Source: Diogma glabrata
Taxonomy: Eukaryota; Arthropoda; Insecta; Diptera; Cylindrotomidae
Assembly (NCBI GenBank): GCA_963693315.1
Contig: OY856188.1
Location: forward strand, 262,937,162-263,001,161
Direction: 5' to 3'
Length of the DNA: 64,000 nt
Position numbers and translations under genes: made by a program. How positions within the stretch are numbered: position 1 is the first letter of the stretch; each line of letters begins with the position of its first letter. Below the pieces are notes generated by a model. That model did no database searches and was not told the origin of the DNA. It saw only the letters and a program-made list of their open reading frames with translations. This document shows positions 25,606-34,829 of the stretch, piece after piece.

Positions 25606-25904
25606 CTTGAGTTTTTAATCGTTCCGATTAAATTACTTTATTTTTATTTCAAATCAATTATAGTTCACAGCTTAGCTGTTAAAATAATTATTAAAATAAT
25701 TATTTCGATTAATATAATAGTTACAATAAAATTAATAAATTTTAACAAATTGATTTTTATATAATTATAATATATAAATTTTCTTTTAATTATTTAACAG
25801 TTTTAAACGGTTTGATTAATAAAATTTAAGGAAAAATTTATAAAAAAAACATTTATTTATAATTTTCCGGTTTTAAAGCAATATTATGATATTTAAGATA
25901 ATTG

Positions 25905-26598
25905 TTTAATATGATATTAATTTCAAATACTTCATAGGATACTTATACACAAGGAATAATGATGTATACGTCAAACAATAATTGTAAGAATAACAAAAAT
26001 AATTCAATAGGAATAATAGAATAATTAGGATTAATTTAATAAGAATAATAGGAATAATTGAAATAATTATTTTAGTTGGCATAATTTGAATAATAGCAAC
26101 CAATGGAATAAATTCAATAATTGGAATAATTAGAATAATTTGCATATATAGAATAATTAGAATAATTGGCACCATTGGAATAATTAGAATCATTGGGATA
26201 ATTAGAATAATTGGAATAATTGGAATAATTGGAACGATTGGCATAATTGGAATAATTGGCACATTTAGAATAATTGGAATAATTAGAATAATTGGAATAA
26301 TTACCATAGTTGGAATAATTGACATAATTAGAATAGCTGGAATAATTGGAATAGCTTGAATAATTGACATAATTAGAATAATGGGAATAATTGGAATAGC
26401 TGGAATAATTGGAATAATTGGAATAATTGGCATAATTGGAATCATTAGAATAATTGGCATAATTAGAGAAATTGGAATAATTAGCATAATCGGCATAATT
26501 GGAATAATTGGCCTATTGGGAATAATTGAAATAATTGCAATATTTGGAATAATTGGAATAACTGGAATAATATAAATAATTGCAATAACTGGAATAAT
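25905..26598 (+). repeat. 9-bp minisatellite (GGAATAATT)n
   Basis: About 75 degenerate copies of GGAATAATT, with TAGAATAATT, TGGCATAATT and TGGAATAGCT variants, most regular in 26,160-26,560. Because the period is a multiple of three, long spurious frames open on both strands. The Merlin element starts at the right edge of the array. Confidence 0.9.
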
Positions 26599-26721
26599 TG
26601 GGAAAATATTACTTATATGGGTGTATGCCGGATCGGGTCGAGAGTAGTATCATTAGAAAGGTGAGGGGTCAAAGTTTGGTTTTTTCCGTTGCGTTTCTTT
26701 TAATTTTTCACCTAAGTAGCC

Positions 26722-27180
26722 ATGATTTTTATTGTCATAACTCAATCTAAAAGCGAAAGAGAAAAATTGAAAATAGAAGCACTGAAAATTGATTGGCGTG
26801 TACAAGCCGCGAAGAATAAATTGCAAGCGCGTAGACGCTTATTGAGCCGTTACGACATGGGACCATTTGACAAAGTGCCAGAATATATTGTGAATAGTTT
26901 CTTTGGTGATTTCTTCAACCGCATGCAAGTAGTTGCGTTTGGGTTCGGCAACGGTATTTTTCGCTTCATGATCATTGAAATGGTTAAGTGGATGAATTTC
27001 TCCCCAATTTCTAAAAAAAATACAATCAAACTTTACAAGTTTTTCGAGGAACAAGTCGCTGCCTCGAAATACTTTACGTATATAGAACGAGAAAACAGAA
27101 TGAAGTTCTTGAACGGCGATCTCCGATTCAATCGCCAAAGGGTCCCTAACTTGGAGCTGCAGAAAGCTGTCGACTGGTAA
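26722..27180 (+). CDS. Unidentified 152-codon ORF carried inside the Merlin element
   Basis: An intact plus-strand frame begins at an ATG inside the left TIR (the inverted copy of this ATG exists in the right TIR) and ends at TAA 27,178-27,180. The product is basic, with an N-terminal KSEREKLKIEALKIDWRVQA segment likely to be helical, a central FFGDFFNRMQVVAFGFGNGI stretch, and a mixed C-terminal part. I recognise no family. Base composition is more balanced than in the flanks (GCCGCGAAG, GCGCGTAGACGC), as expected for coding DNA. The end reads GACTGGTAA, which may instead be a splice donor (GT at 27,177), with acceptors at 27,266 or 27,270 adding at most a few codons. Canonical Merlin elements encode only a transposase, so this may be a captured host exon or an accessory ORF. 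It is convergent with the transposase. Confidence 0.55.
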   Translation: MIFIVITQSKSEREKLKIEALKIDWRVQAAKNKLQARRRLLSRYDMGPFDKVPEYIVNSFFGDFFNRMQVVAFGFGNGIFRFMIIEMVKWMNFSPISKKNTIKLYKFFEEQVAASKYFTYIERENRMKFLNGDLRFNRQRVPNLELQKAVDW

Positions 27181-27289
27181 AAAAAAATCATAAATTCAAA
27201 ATAAACCTGCATATATACTAATAAATCTTTTAAAATTTATTCGTTTATTATATTTTTATTTAACAGAAAGGGATAAACTTTGGGAGTGT

Positions 27290-27335
27290 CAAATGAAGGT
27301 GAGCAAAAAGGGATAAACTTTGGGAGTGTCAATTA
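27290..27335 (+). repeat. Short direct duplication
   Basis: AAAGGGATAAACTTTGGGAG followed by TGTCAA occurs twice, at about 27,267-27,292 and 27,307-27,332, within the Merlin interior downstream of the plus-strand ORF. Confidence 0.8.
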
Positions 27336-27389
27336 AAAGTGAAAAATTATTATAGATTAAGTAAAGATGGAAAATTCATTGTTCAAATC

Positions 27390-28476
27390 ATTTATTCGAG
27401 GTCTGAATCATCAAAAGTTGCTGAGTCTGGCAGTAGCAAAGATTTAATTGATTTTCCAGGGTACAAGGCACCTGCTAACTTCAAAAATTCACATGTGCTG
27501 TGCACAGACGTTTCTTTGCAGGGCTTTTGAAATATATAGCGCGCCAAATTTCCTGGAATGTTGGATTTTTTTCATCCCGAACTTGACAGAGACGCTTTGG
27601 CTGCCCGCTAAGAGGATTCAATAGCGTTTGTATCGGTCCCGGTCTTTGAAGTTCACACTATGCTTTACCTTAAAGTGTTCATAGTCTTTCTCGTCGAGGC
27701 AGTCATAGGCTTTCCAGGAATCACAGATAATTGTCGTACCAGGAGCTATCCAATACTCAATTATCGGCAAAAGGGTGTCTTTGTTTCTCTTTTCAACCGC
27801 CACAATGAACACCTTTCCACTGCCCTGTTCATATCCCCCGAACACACATTGACCCTCCACTTTGTGACCTCGATGATACTTCCTTTTGCCAAATTTCGAT
27901 TCATCAGTTTCTACCATTTTTCCTTCAACAAATGGGGGTTGACCTTTCAAAATAAAAGAATCAAAGACAACTTCTCGGCAAAAGGAGGACCAGTCAACGG
28001 CTGTTTTGTAACTTATTTGAATCTCATCCGAAATGACCACTAGTGACACTCCAGCACACCACAAATGAACAAAACTAGGGTAGAAAATTACATTCAGTGA
28101 AAATTCAAAAACAAACAAAACTGTCATATCCAAGTTTCTGGAAAAAACTCGGTTTTGAATTTTCAAAAAAAGTTCCACAGCGAAAATTCACGTGCTTCTT
28201 GCATGGTTGGGCTTTTCTCTTGAGTTTTTGAACTTTGTTGTTGCAATACCATCGAAAGCCATCAGGACGAAATTTAAAATAGTTAATTAACTATTGCAAC
28301 ACATAAAAAGGAAAGAAATTACCGGTCAGGTTCACGAATTAATTTCAAAAATCCATTGCAATTGTAACATCTGTATTCGCCCTTACGAGGTATGACTTCC
28401 AATCCTGTAATTTTTTGATCATCTTTGATGGATCTTTACACAGATCATACAAATAAATTAAATTGATTTTCTCCAT
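27390..28476 (-). pseudogene. Merlin transposase (DDE, ISXO2-like), inactivated
   Basis: Minus-strand pieces are in family order. The start MEKINLIYLYDLCKDPSKMI begins at ATG 28,476. A zinc-ribbon half CYNCNGF follows in another frame (about 28,365), then DGFRWYCNN...CKKHVNFRCGTFFENSK (28,270-28,150). The long open stretch 27,618-28,178 carries the DDE core: VETDESKFGKRKYHRGHKVE (first acidic residue), then TTIICDSWKAYDCL (second D) and VKHSVNF. A frame change near 27,640 leads into TNAIESS, then two stops where the family has W and R codons, IPGNLARYIFQKPCKE, and a final FLKLAGALYPGKS near 27,450. At least three frame changes (about 28,400, 28,135 and 27,640) and two nonsense codons make it non-functional. 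A short intron at 28,260-28,322 is possible. Confidence 0.85.
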
Positions 28477-28713
28477 TTTTAACTGGTTTCTTTTCAAGAT
28501 TTTTTTTTTTGATAATAAGAATCATGGCTACTTAGGTGAAAAATTAAAAAAAATGCACCGAAAAAAACCAAACTTTGACCCCCCTTCACATCTTTTTCCA
28601 AGGGGCAAGACCCCCGTGATTTTTTACCTGTTTTGAGATTTTCTCATCAAGACCTTTCCAATAATACCATTCTCGACCCGATCCGGCTTACCCCCATATA
28701 AGTAATATTACCC

Positions 28714-29480
28714 AATAGCCGTTTTGTCGTGACATATTCAAAAATTTATTAGAATTTCAAAATTTATTACTTGCAGGTTTTTCCTTAAAATTATTGTTAA
28801 ATCCACTTAATAATACATCTGTTGTTTATAATTGTTGCATTTTCGCATGATTAGTTATATCAAAATTTTCAAAATCATCAATAACAAATTCAATCAATTC
28901 TTAAAAATTAATTTGACGACAACCCAATAAAATAATTTTCTCATAACAATATACACTAAATTTTTCAATTGAATTCCACGAACTGGCTATTCAAACTGCC
29001 TTGATTCTAGTAAATTTGGACGATTATTAAAAATTCTCTGCATTTGATAATAATTAGTAATTCTGATAAACATAACTTTAAATAATCCCTTTGAAGAAAT
29101 TCCATATTAATTTGATCGCAATTTTGTAAAATTTTTCATCTTCATTTACATCAAAAATAATGTTAGTACCACCAAGATTTGGGCTTTTTGTTTTTTCACC
29201 TTCATCACTTAAAATAAGAGAAATTAATTCTGTTCACGTACCATCTACATCTAAATGCCGTATAGCACATTTTTGAATAAGATATTCTTTTCTTAAACCA
29301 TTTCAATTTTGCTCGAAATTCTTCATTTTTAAACAAAGATTGATTTTCTTTTTAAATAATAAATGAAAATTATATAATACATACATTGTTTTGTTTTGAA
29401 CAAAAAAAAAATCCAAAACTTTTCGATCAGACTAAGAATTTGCAAAAAACTTTTCTTGATTTTAATATTTCTTGATTCTT
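28714..29480. other. AT-rich non-coding DNA
   Basis: No frame, tandem repeat or palindrome of note. Confidence 0.5.
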
Positions 29481-29635
29481 ATCCCACTTCCAACAAAACC
29501 ATAGAACAAAAAAAAAAGGTTTTTATTAACAGTTTACTGCGATCAATAATAATTAAGAGTAAATGAATTGGTTACTGAGTTTACATATTACGCTAAAAGG
29601 TTGGCATTAGATAGTAACGACTACACAAATGATAA
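29481..29635 (+). repeat. Right member of the direct repeat pair (24,915 / 25,497)
   Basis: AACAAAACCATAGAACAAAA is followed directly by AGTTTACTGCGATCAATAAT and GGTTGGCATTAGATAGTAAC. It matches 24,915-24,957 joined to 25,497-25,605, about 90% identical by eye. Confidence 0.7.
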
Positions 29636-29810
29636 TTTTCCTATTAAACTAAGAAATTCTACTACGAAATTGCACTAATAAATTTGATGCATAAATTTTG
29701 ACTAATAAAACAAAAAACTGTTCTATTAATTTTACTAATTAACACAAAAAATATTTAAATAAAATTTGATTTATAGAAGTTAAATGAATTTCCTCAACAC
29801 TCGTTTGAGT

Positions 29811-30077
29811 CTAAAAAAATTTTTTATCATATTTTTTATAAATATCATGTCCACGTTTAGTCATACAAAATGTCCATGCACATATACCAAAAAAATTATA
29901 AATCAACAACATATCAAATAAGGCAGTAACCGACGAAAACAAAACCATTGCAAACAGGGTTGAGAAAGATATGAGTAAAAAGACGATAAGTTGTAGTAAT
30001 CGCGTTGATTCATGTAAAAGAAAGTTGTCCGAGCACATTGCACATCTTGTACTATAATGAATCATATTAATCTGTTC
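29811..30077 (-). CDS. Possible terminal exon of a membrane protein
   Basis: An open frame on the minus strand ends at TAG 29,811 and runs up to an AACAG acceptor-like site at about 30,078, in frame with INMIHYSTRC. The peptide (about 87 residues) has a Cys/His-containing start (STRCAMCSDN), two hydrophobic segments (LLQLIVFLLISFSTLFAMVL and the VTALFDMLLIYNFFGICAW region) and a Lys-rich tail (KRGHDIYKKYDKKFF). This resembles the last transmembrane segments and short tail of a multi-pass protein. Insect chemoreceptors have such terminal exons, but I cannot assign the family. No upstream exon was found. The piggyBac-like element at 30,310 would lie in its intron. Chance openness is possible at this length. 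Confidence 0.35.
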   Translation of the reverse strand, partial: EQINMIHYSTRCAMCSDNFLLHESTRLLQLIVFLLISFSTLFAMVLFSSVTALFDMLLIYNFFGICAWTFCMTKRGHDIYKKYDKKFF

Positions 30078-30473
30078 TTATGATTTTGAGATAGTAAAAT
30101 ACGATTTTTGTTTAATTTTGCTATGTTGGGCATAATATATACATGAGGAAGAGAATAAATGGAAGGGAAATGCAATGAAACTTATTTGATGCAAAAGTCT
30201 GACAATGTCCATGTCTTGTTTGAGTCATGCTTATTATCAATGGCTGAGCGTTACTAACCAACAATTGTCAGATCGCTTTAGACATAAAATCAATAGAAAG
30301 AATGTTTAACCCTCGTCCGGCGGCATAACATTACAACGCTAACAGGCGACAGAGGTACAATTGTACCATCATATATTTTATATGGAAATCTTCAATGTAG
30401 ACATAATTATTGTGCGATAAATAGATAATTTATAGAATTTCTGCATTATTTAGAACATGCTTTGAAAGAAATA

Positions 30474-31535
30474 TGGCATTATAAGTTTGTCAAAAAAATG
30501 TTGTCAAGTGTGTCAAAAGAATGATAAAATAAAATTAATTATTTGTTTGACATGAAATTTTATTATTATTATAGAGAATTATGGCATTATAAGTTTGTCA
30601 AAAGAATGTGGTCAAGTGTGTCAATAGAAAGATTTTTATTTATTTTTTACCCAACTTTTTGGATAAAAATAAAATTAATTATTTGTTTGACATGAAATTT
30701 TATTATTATTTTTGAGAATTATGGCATTATAAGCTTGTCAAAAAAATGTTGTCAAGTGTGTCAAAAGAAAGATTTTTATTTATTTTTTTACCCATTTTTT
30801 TGGATAAAAATAAAATTACTTTTGGATTTTTGAGATCAATTAAACTCAAGTAAGTAAAGAAGTAATTGGAATATTTTCAATTCAAAGGTATGGTTTGAAG
30901 TTTCTCAGAAAAAAACTACAATTCACATTTTACGTGTTTCGAATCGGATTCGAACCTACCCTCGTCAGTGCCCGGCTCGAATCCTTGGGCAGACACGCTA
31001 TCGATTACGCCGTTGAGGCGATGACAATTTCAATAAAATTACTTGTTTGTTTGACATTAAATTTTATTATTATTATTGAGAATTATGGCATAATAAACTA
31101 TTTTTTACCCAATTTTTTGGAAAAAAATAAAATTAATTATTTGTTTGACATGAAATTTTATTATTATTATTGAGAATTATGGCATTATAAGCTTGTCCAA
31201 AAAATGTTGTCAAGTGTGTCAAAAGAAAGATTTTTATTTATTTTTTTACCCAATTTTTTGGAAAAAAAAAATAAAATTAGTTATTTGTTTAACATGAAAT
31301 TTTATTATTATTATAGAGAATTATGGCATTATAAGTTTGTCAAAAGAATGTGGTCAAGTGTGTCAATAGAAAGATTTTTATTTATTTTTTACCCAACTTT
31401 TTGGAAAAAAATAAAATTAATTATTTGTTTGACATGAAATTTTATTATTATTATTGAGAATTATGGTATTATAAGTTTGTCAAAAGAATGTTGTCAATTG
31501 TGTCAAAAGAAAGATTTTTATTTATTTTTTTACCC
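30474..31535 (+). repeat. 141-bp satellite copies inside the piggyBac-like element
   Basis: Units with GCATTATAAGTTTGTCAAAA begin near 30,477, 30,583, 30,724, 31,180, 31,325 and 31,467. They share TGTCAAGTGTGTCAA, GATTTTTATTTATTTTTT, TACCCAATTTTTTGG and GACATGAAATTTTATTATTA with 15,096-15,560. The first unit is shortened by a deletion, and the array is interrupted at about 30,815-31,050 by SINE-containing sequence. Confidence 0.85.
30936..31019 (-). repeat. tRNA-derived SINE head (Pol III A and B boxes)
   Basis: Read on the minus strand: GCCTCAACGGCGTAATCGAT, then AGCGTGTCTGCCCAAGG and, about 30 bp later, GGTAGGTTCGAATCCGATTC. GGCGTAATCGATAGCG corresponds to the D-arm/A box and GGTTCGAATCC to the T-arm/B box of a tRNA. 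The acceptor stem does not close properly and no intact cloverleaf forms, so this is a SINE or tRNA pseudogene and not a working tRNA. It sits between satellite units. Confidence 0.65.
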
Positions 31536-31569
31536 AATTGTACCTATGCCGTCCGACGAAGGTTAAATC

Positions 31570-33440
31570 AGCGAAACAGTTTTAAATATCAATAATTTTA
31601 TTTTAAACTAAGAAAACTCCATTTAAATACTTAAATATTTTTACAGTTACTACGCAAAGTTTTATATAAAAAAACCTATCTAAAATGTCCTTCAAAAAAT
31701 TCTATCACAAACTCTTCGTCAATTTTCCTTAATTCAAGCGTTCCGTGAGAAGTCGTATTTAATCTTTTTTAAAGTTTAAATTATTTTATATAACAAAAAG
31801 CACCGTCTGTTACTTAAATGGTTATTTCAAAATTACATAAACCTGTTTTCAATTAAAAACTTGGAGCTATAATCCAATTAAGACAATTCATTTGAAAACA
31901 AAACTTTTGTCATCGAATGTTGTAATTTGATGTGATGGGTGGTTGATAAGTAGTGAGCATTCATCCACTTTTTTCAATTTAAAACTTGAAAACAATAACA
32001 CATCCAACTAACGTATTTTAGAATCTAGAAGTTACTGTTACCATTTTAATCATTTCTTTAAATAAACAAAACTTATCCACCAATCCTGATCACTCCAATT
32101 AATACATCATTATTTTTCTTTTGTCTATTCCAGTTTGTTTGAATAAATTATTATTTAACATTAAAATAATTTTTCAATATCAAAATTATTATATTAATAC
32201 TAAACTATTAATTTTATAAAATATAATTTTTATATGTTGACAAATATTAATTCCAAATAGAAAAAAAAAATGTTTTATTTCTAAACAAGTATTCAATCAA
32301 CAAAACAACAAATTTTATCGATTTGTTTTCGAAGTTCAAGAAATTTTTACAATTATACCTATATTTAATCAAGACAATTTGATCTATTTTAAGTAATAAC
32401 TACATTCTATCATGATCTTCAATTTATTATATATTTCATAGAAAATAAATGAATAATTGAAATACAAAACTTAAAAAAAATACAAATAGTTTTTCGAGGT
32501 GTACCGCTTAGTATATCGTTGAAGTCTTTTGTTTCACATTAAATAGAAAAATAGAATTTGTTAATAATTTATTCATATAGGAATTTTAATGGTTTTAGTT
32601 TTATTTGATTTTAGCATAATTTGTTTTAAGAATTCGCTAATTGTTTTTTTGGAGCTAAAAAATTTAAGAAAAAAATAGATTTAAGAACAAGTTAGACCAA
32701 ACATTTTATTATTTAAATAAATTCCTTTTATTATTTCTCTAAGAACCAGAAAATGCTTTTTAAAGATTTAAAATTTTATTTACATATGGAATATTATAAA
32801 ATAAATAGAAATAAAATTCATGAACAAAAATATAACCTTCAGGGCCAATTTCAATTGTGAATACAAACATCAGTTAACAAAATTGTTTTTCATATAAACT
32901 CCGATAGCAGTCTAGGTATTTGTTTCCTTTAATATTTGGATAACAGTAATGTTAATTATATAGACGTCTTCAAAATGAAAATGTTTATTTTACATTCATT
33001 TAAGATGCGGTGTCATTGATATGTATGGAAATGATAAATATTGTTTGTTAGAGTGTATGGAGGAGTTGGATATTGTAAATAAATAATTTGTTTGTAATAA
33101 ACTTATTCATATTAATGAGATTGATATTTTAAACTGGTTTTTATATTGCTGATGGTTTTCTTATTTAAATGAATATTCAACAACCGTGTGAACCTAAAAT
33201 ATTATAATTGTAAATGCATTTTATATATTTTTTAAAATATTCTTTAAACAAATTCTGTTGTAAAAGCTATAAATTTGACAAAAATATCAAAAATTTATAA
33301 AGGTTGTGAAAACTACTAGCTACTATTTTGAATTCATAATCATTTTGTTAAGTTTACAAATTAAGGTAAATTTAATAAAATTTTTGTTAAAACAATGAAA
33401 ATGTTTTCTTTTTAAAAACAATCGAATCGTTTATAAATTA
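31570..33440. other. AT-rich non-coding DNA
   Basis: Low-complexity A/T sequence with no reading frame above ~60 codons and no repeat that I can define. Confidence 0.55.
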
Positions 33441-33463
33441 ATTACATTGTGCGTCAGACCAAA

Positions 33464-34821
33464 TCCGCTGGGGTTCTGATTACCGGGAAAAGTTATATCA
33501 GTAAAAAAAAAGTTATACGTGTCCCGGCGTTTCGCTGGGTCACGTCTAGGAATCGAGATATATCGATTTGAAGTTAGTAAGTATCATATAGTGGAAATTG
33601 TCACGTTTGGGGGTCTTTTTTGACATACCTCGAGAACGACTAGTCCGATTTTACTGAAACGAATTAAGAAATTAAGAATTACAATTCCTTTAATCTACTG
33701 ATATACTATACTGAAAAAGTAACGGAAAAATAAAAATATTAAAAAAAAATTAATAAAAATAAAAAAAAAAAATAAAATAAATAAATAAATAAAATGAAAA
33801 TAATAAAATAAAATGAAAAAATAATAAAATAAAAATATAAAAAATAAAATAAAAAAATATAATAAATAAATAAAATAAATAATAGATAATAATAAATAAA
33901 TAATAAATAAATAAGAAATAAATAATATATAAATAAATAATAAATAATAATAATAAATAATAATAATAAATAATAAATAATAAATAATAATAATGAATAA
34001 TAATAATATTAGTAATAAATAATAATAATAAATAATAATAATAGTAACAATAATGAATAATAATAATAATATAATAAAATATAAAACTATAAAATAAAAT
34101 TATAATAAAAATAGTAAAATAAAATAATAATACAAAATAAAAAATTAAATTAAAAAAAAGAAAAAAGAAAAAAGAAATAAAAGATAGAAAATAAAAAATA
34201 AAATCAATACACAGACACATGTCCAAAAACATTTAAAACAATAAATTTTGGAGTTTATTCCAGTAAAAATATTAAAAAAAATTTTCTATGAAAAATCAAT
34301 TCAATGTTCTATTCAATCAATTCTTGTCAAAATCAGATACCTTTACTTAATTGTGAATGAAAGCGAAACGCGTTCATCGATTTGCATGATCCATGTCTCA
34401 TTTTGTGCACAGATTATGTGATTTTACGTCAAAGTAATAAGACTTGACACTTTTTCCCGTTTTGAATTTTTCATGATTTTTTAGAATACAATTTTTTTAA
34501 TTTTTTACGCAAAAAATTTTTTTTTCTTCATAAATTTATTTATAACTGCGAAACTGTTGATTGTGTAAAGAAATAGTATAACACTAGATTAAAGGAATTG
34601 TAATTTCTAATTTTTCTAAATTTGTTTCAGTAAAATCCGACTAGTTATTCTCGAGTAATGTCAAAAAAAAGACCCCCAAACGTGACAATTTCCACTATAT
34701 GATACCTACTAATTTCAAATCGATGTATTTCGATTCCGAGGCGTGACCCAGCGAACCGCCGGGACACTTTTAACTTTTTTTTGCCGATATAACTTTTCCC
34801 GGTAGTCAGAACCCCAGCGGA
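33464..34821. mobile_element. TIR element (~250-bp arms) with an AATAA-rich core
   Basis: The left arm 33,464-33,712 (TCCGCTGGGGTTCTGATTAC, CCCGGCG, GTCACGTTTGGGGGTC, CTAGTCCGATTTTACTGAAA) is mirrored by the right arm 34,574-34,821 (TTTCAGTAAAATCCGACTAG, GACCCCCAAACGTGAC, GTCAGAACCCCAGCGGA). Both flanks also carry GTCAG or its complement a few bases outside, so the true end may extend to about 33,453 and 34,828. No clear target duplication and no transposase. The core is ~480 bp of AATAA/ATAAT low-complexity repeat plus ~350 bp of ordinary sequence. Confidence 0.75.
33720..34205 (+). repeat. A/T-only low-complexity repeat (AATAA-rich)
   Basis: Almost only A and T, made of irregular AATAAATAAATAATAATAAT runs. 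The 160-codon minus-strand frame at 33,750-34,232 is a by-product (mostly F/I/Y/L) and is not a gene. Confidence 0.9.
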
Positions 34822-34829
34822 TCACTGAC

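Larger units (their letters stand above)
26600..28713 (-). mobile_element. Merlin (IS1016/ISXO2-related) DNA transposon
   Basis: The termini are inverted repeats. The left end, GGGAAAATATTACTTATATG continuing GGTGTATGCCGGATCGGG, pairs with the right end ...CCCGATCCGGCTTACCCCC then ATATAAGTAATATTACCC. The left TIR runs to about 26,730 and the right from about 28,511. The right TIR carries ~60 bp (about 28,585-28,645) missing from the left. Between them lie a broken Merlin-type transposase on the minus strand and a separate plus-strand ORF starting at an ATG inside the left TIR. No clean 8-9-bp target duplication is visible (left flank in the 9-bp minisatellite, right flank AATAGCCG). The superfamily is assigned from the transposase. 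Confidence 0.85.
30310..31562. mobile_element. piggyBac-like non-autonomous element filled with satellite
   Basis: TTAA lies outside both ends (30,306-30,309 and 31,563-31,566). The termini are inverted: CCCTCGTCCGGCGGCAT on the left and, as complement of the right end, CCTTCGTCGGACGGCATAGG. A second shared block is AGGTACAATTG (30,353-30,363) against its complement near 31,535-31,553. TTAA targets and CCYT-type ends are diagnostic of piggyBac-related transposons. The interior holds about six copies of the 141-bp satellite and a tRNA-derived SINE fragment, with no transposase. Confidence 0.75.

Noticed and set aside
25906..26575. 196-codon minus and 64-codon plus frames of I/P/M and G/I repeats
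   Set aside because: The 9-bp GGAATAATT minisatellite has a period that is a multiple of three, so frames stay open by arithmetic.
27660..28043. 127-codon plus frame
   Set aside because: Antisense shadow of the Merlin transposase, whose minus frame matches the family.
30936..31019. Functional tRNA gene
   Set aside because: A- and B-box regions are present, but the acceptor and anticodon stems do not form a proper cloverleaf. It was called a SINE head instead.
33750..34232. 160-codon minus frame rich in F, I, Y and L
   Set aside because: Translation of an A/T-only low-complexity repeat.
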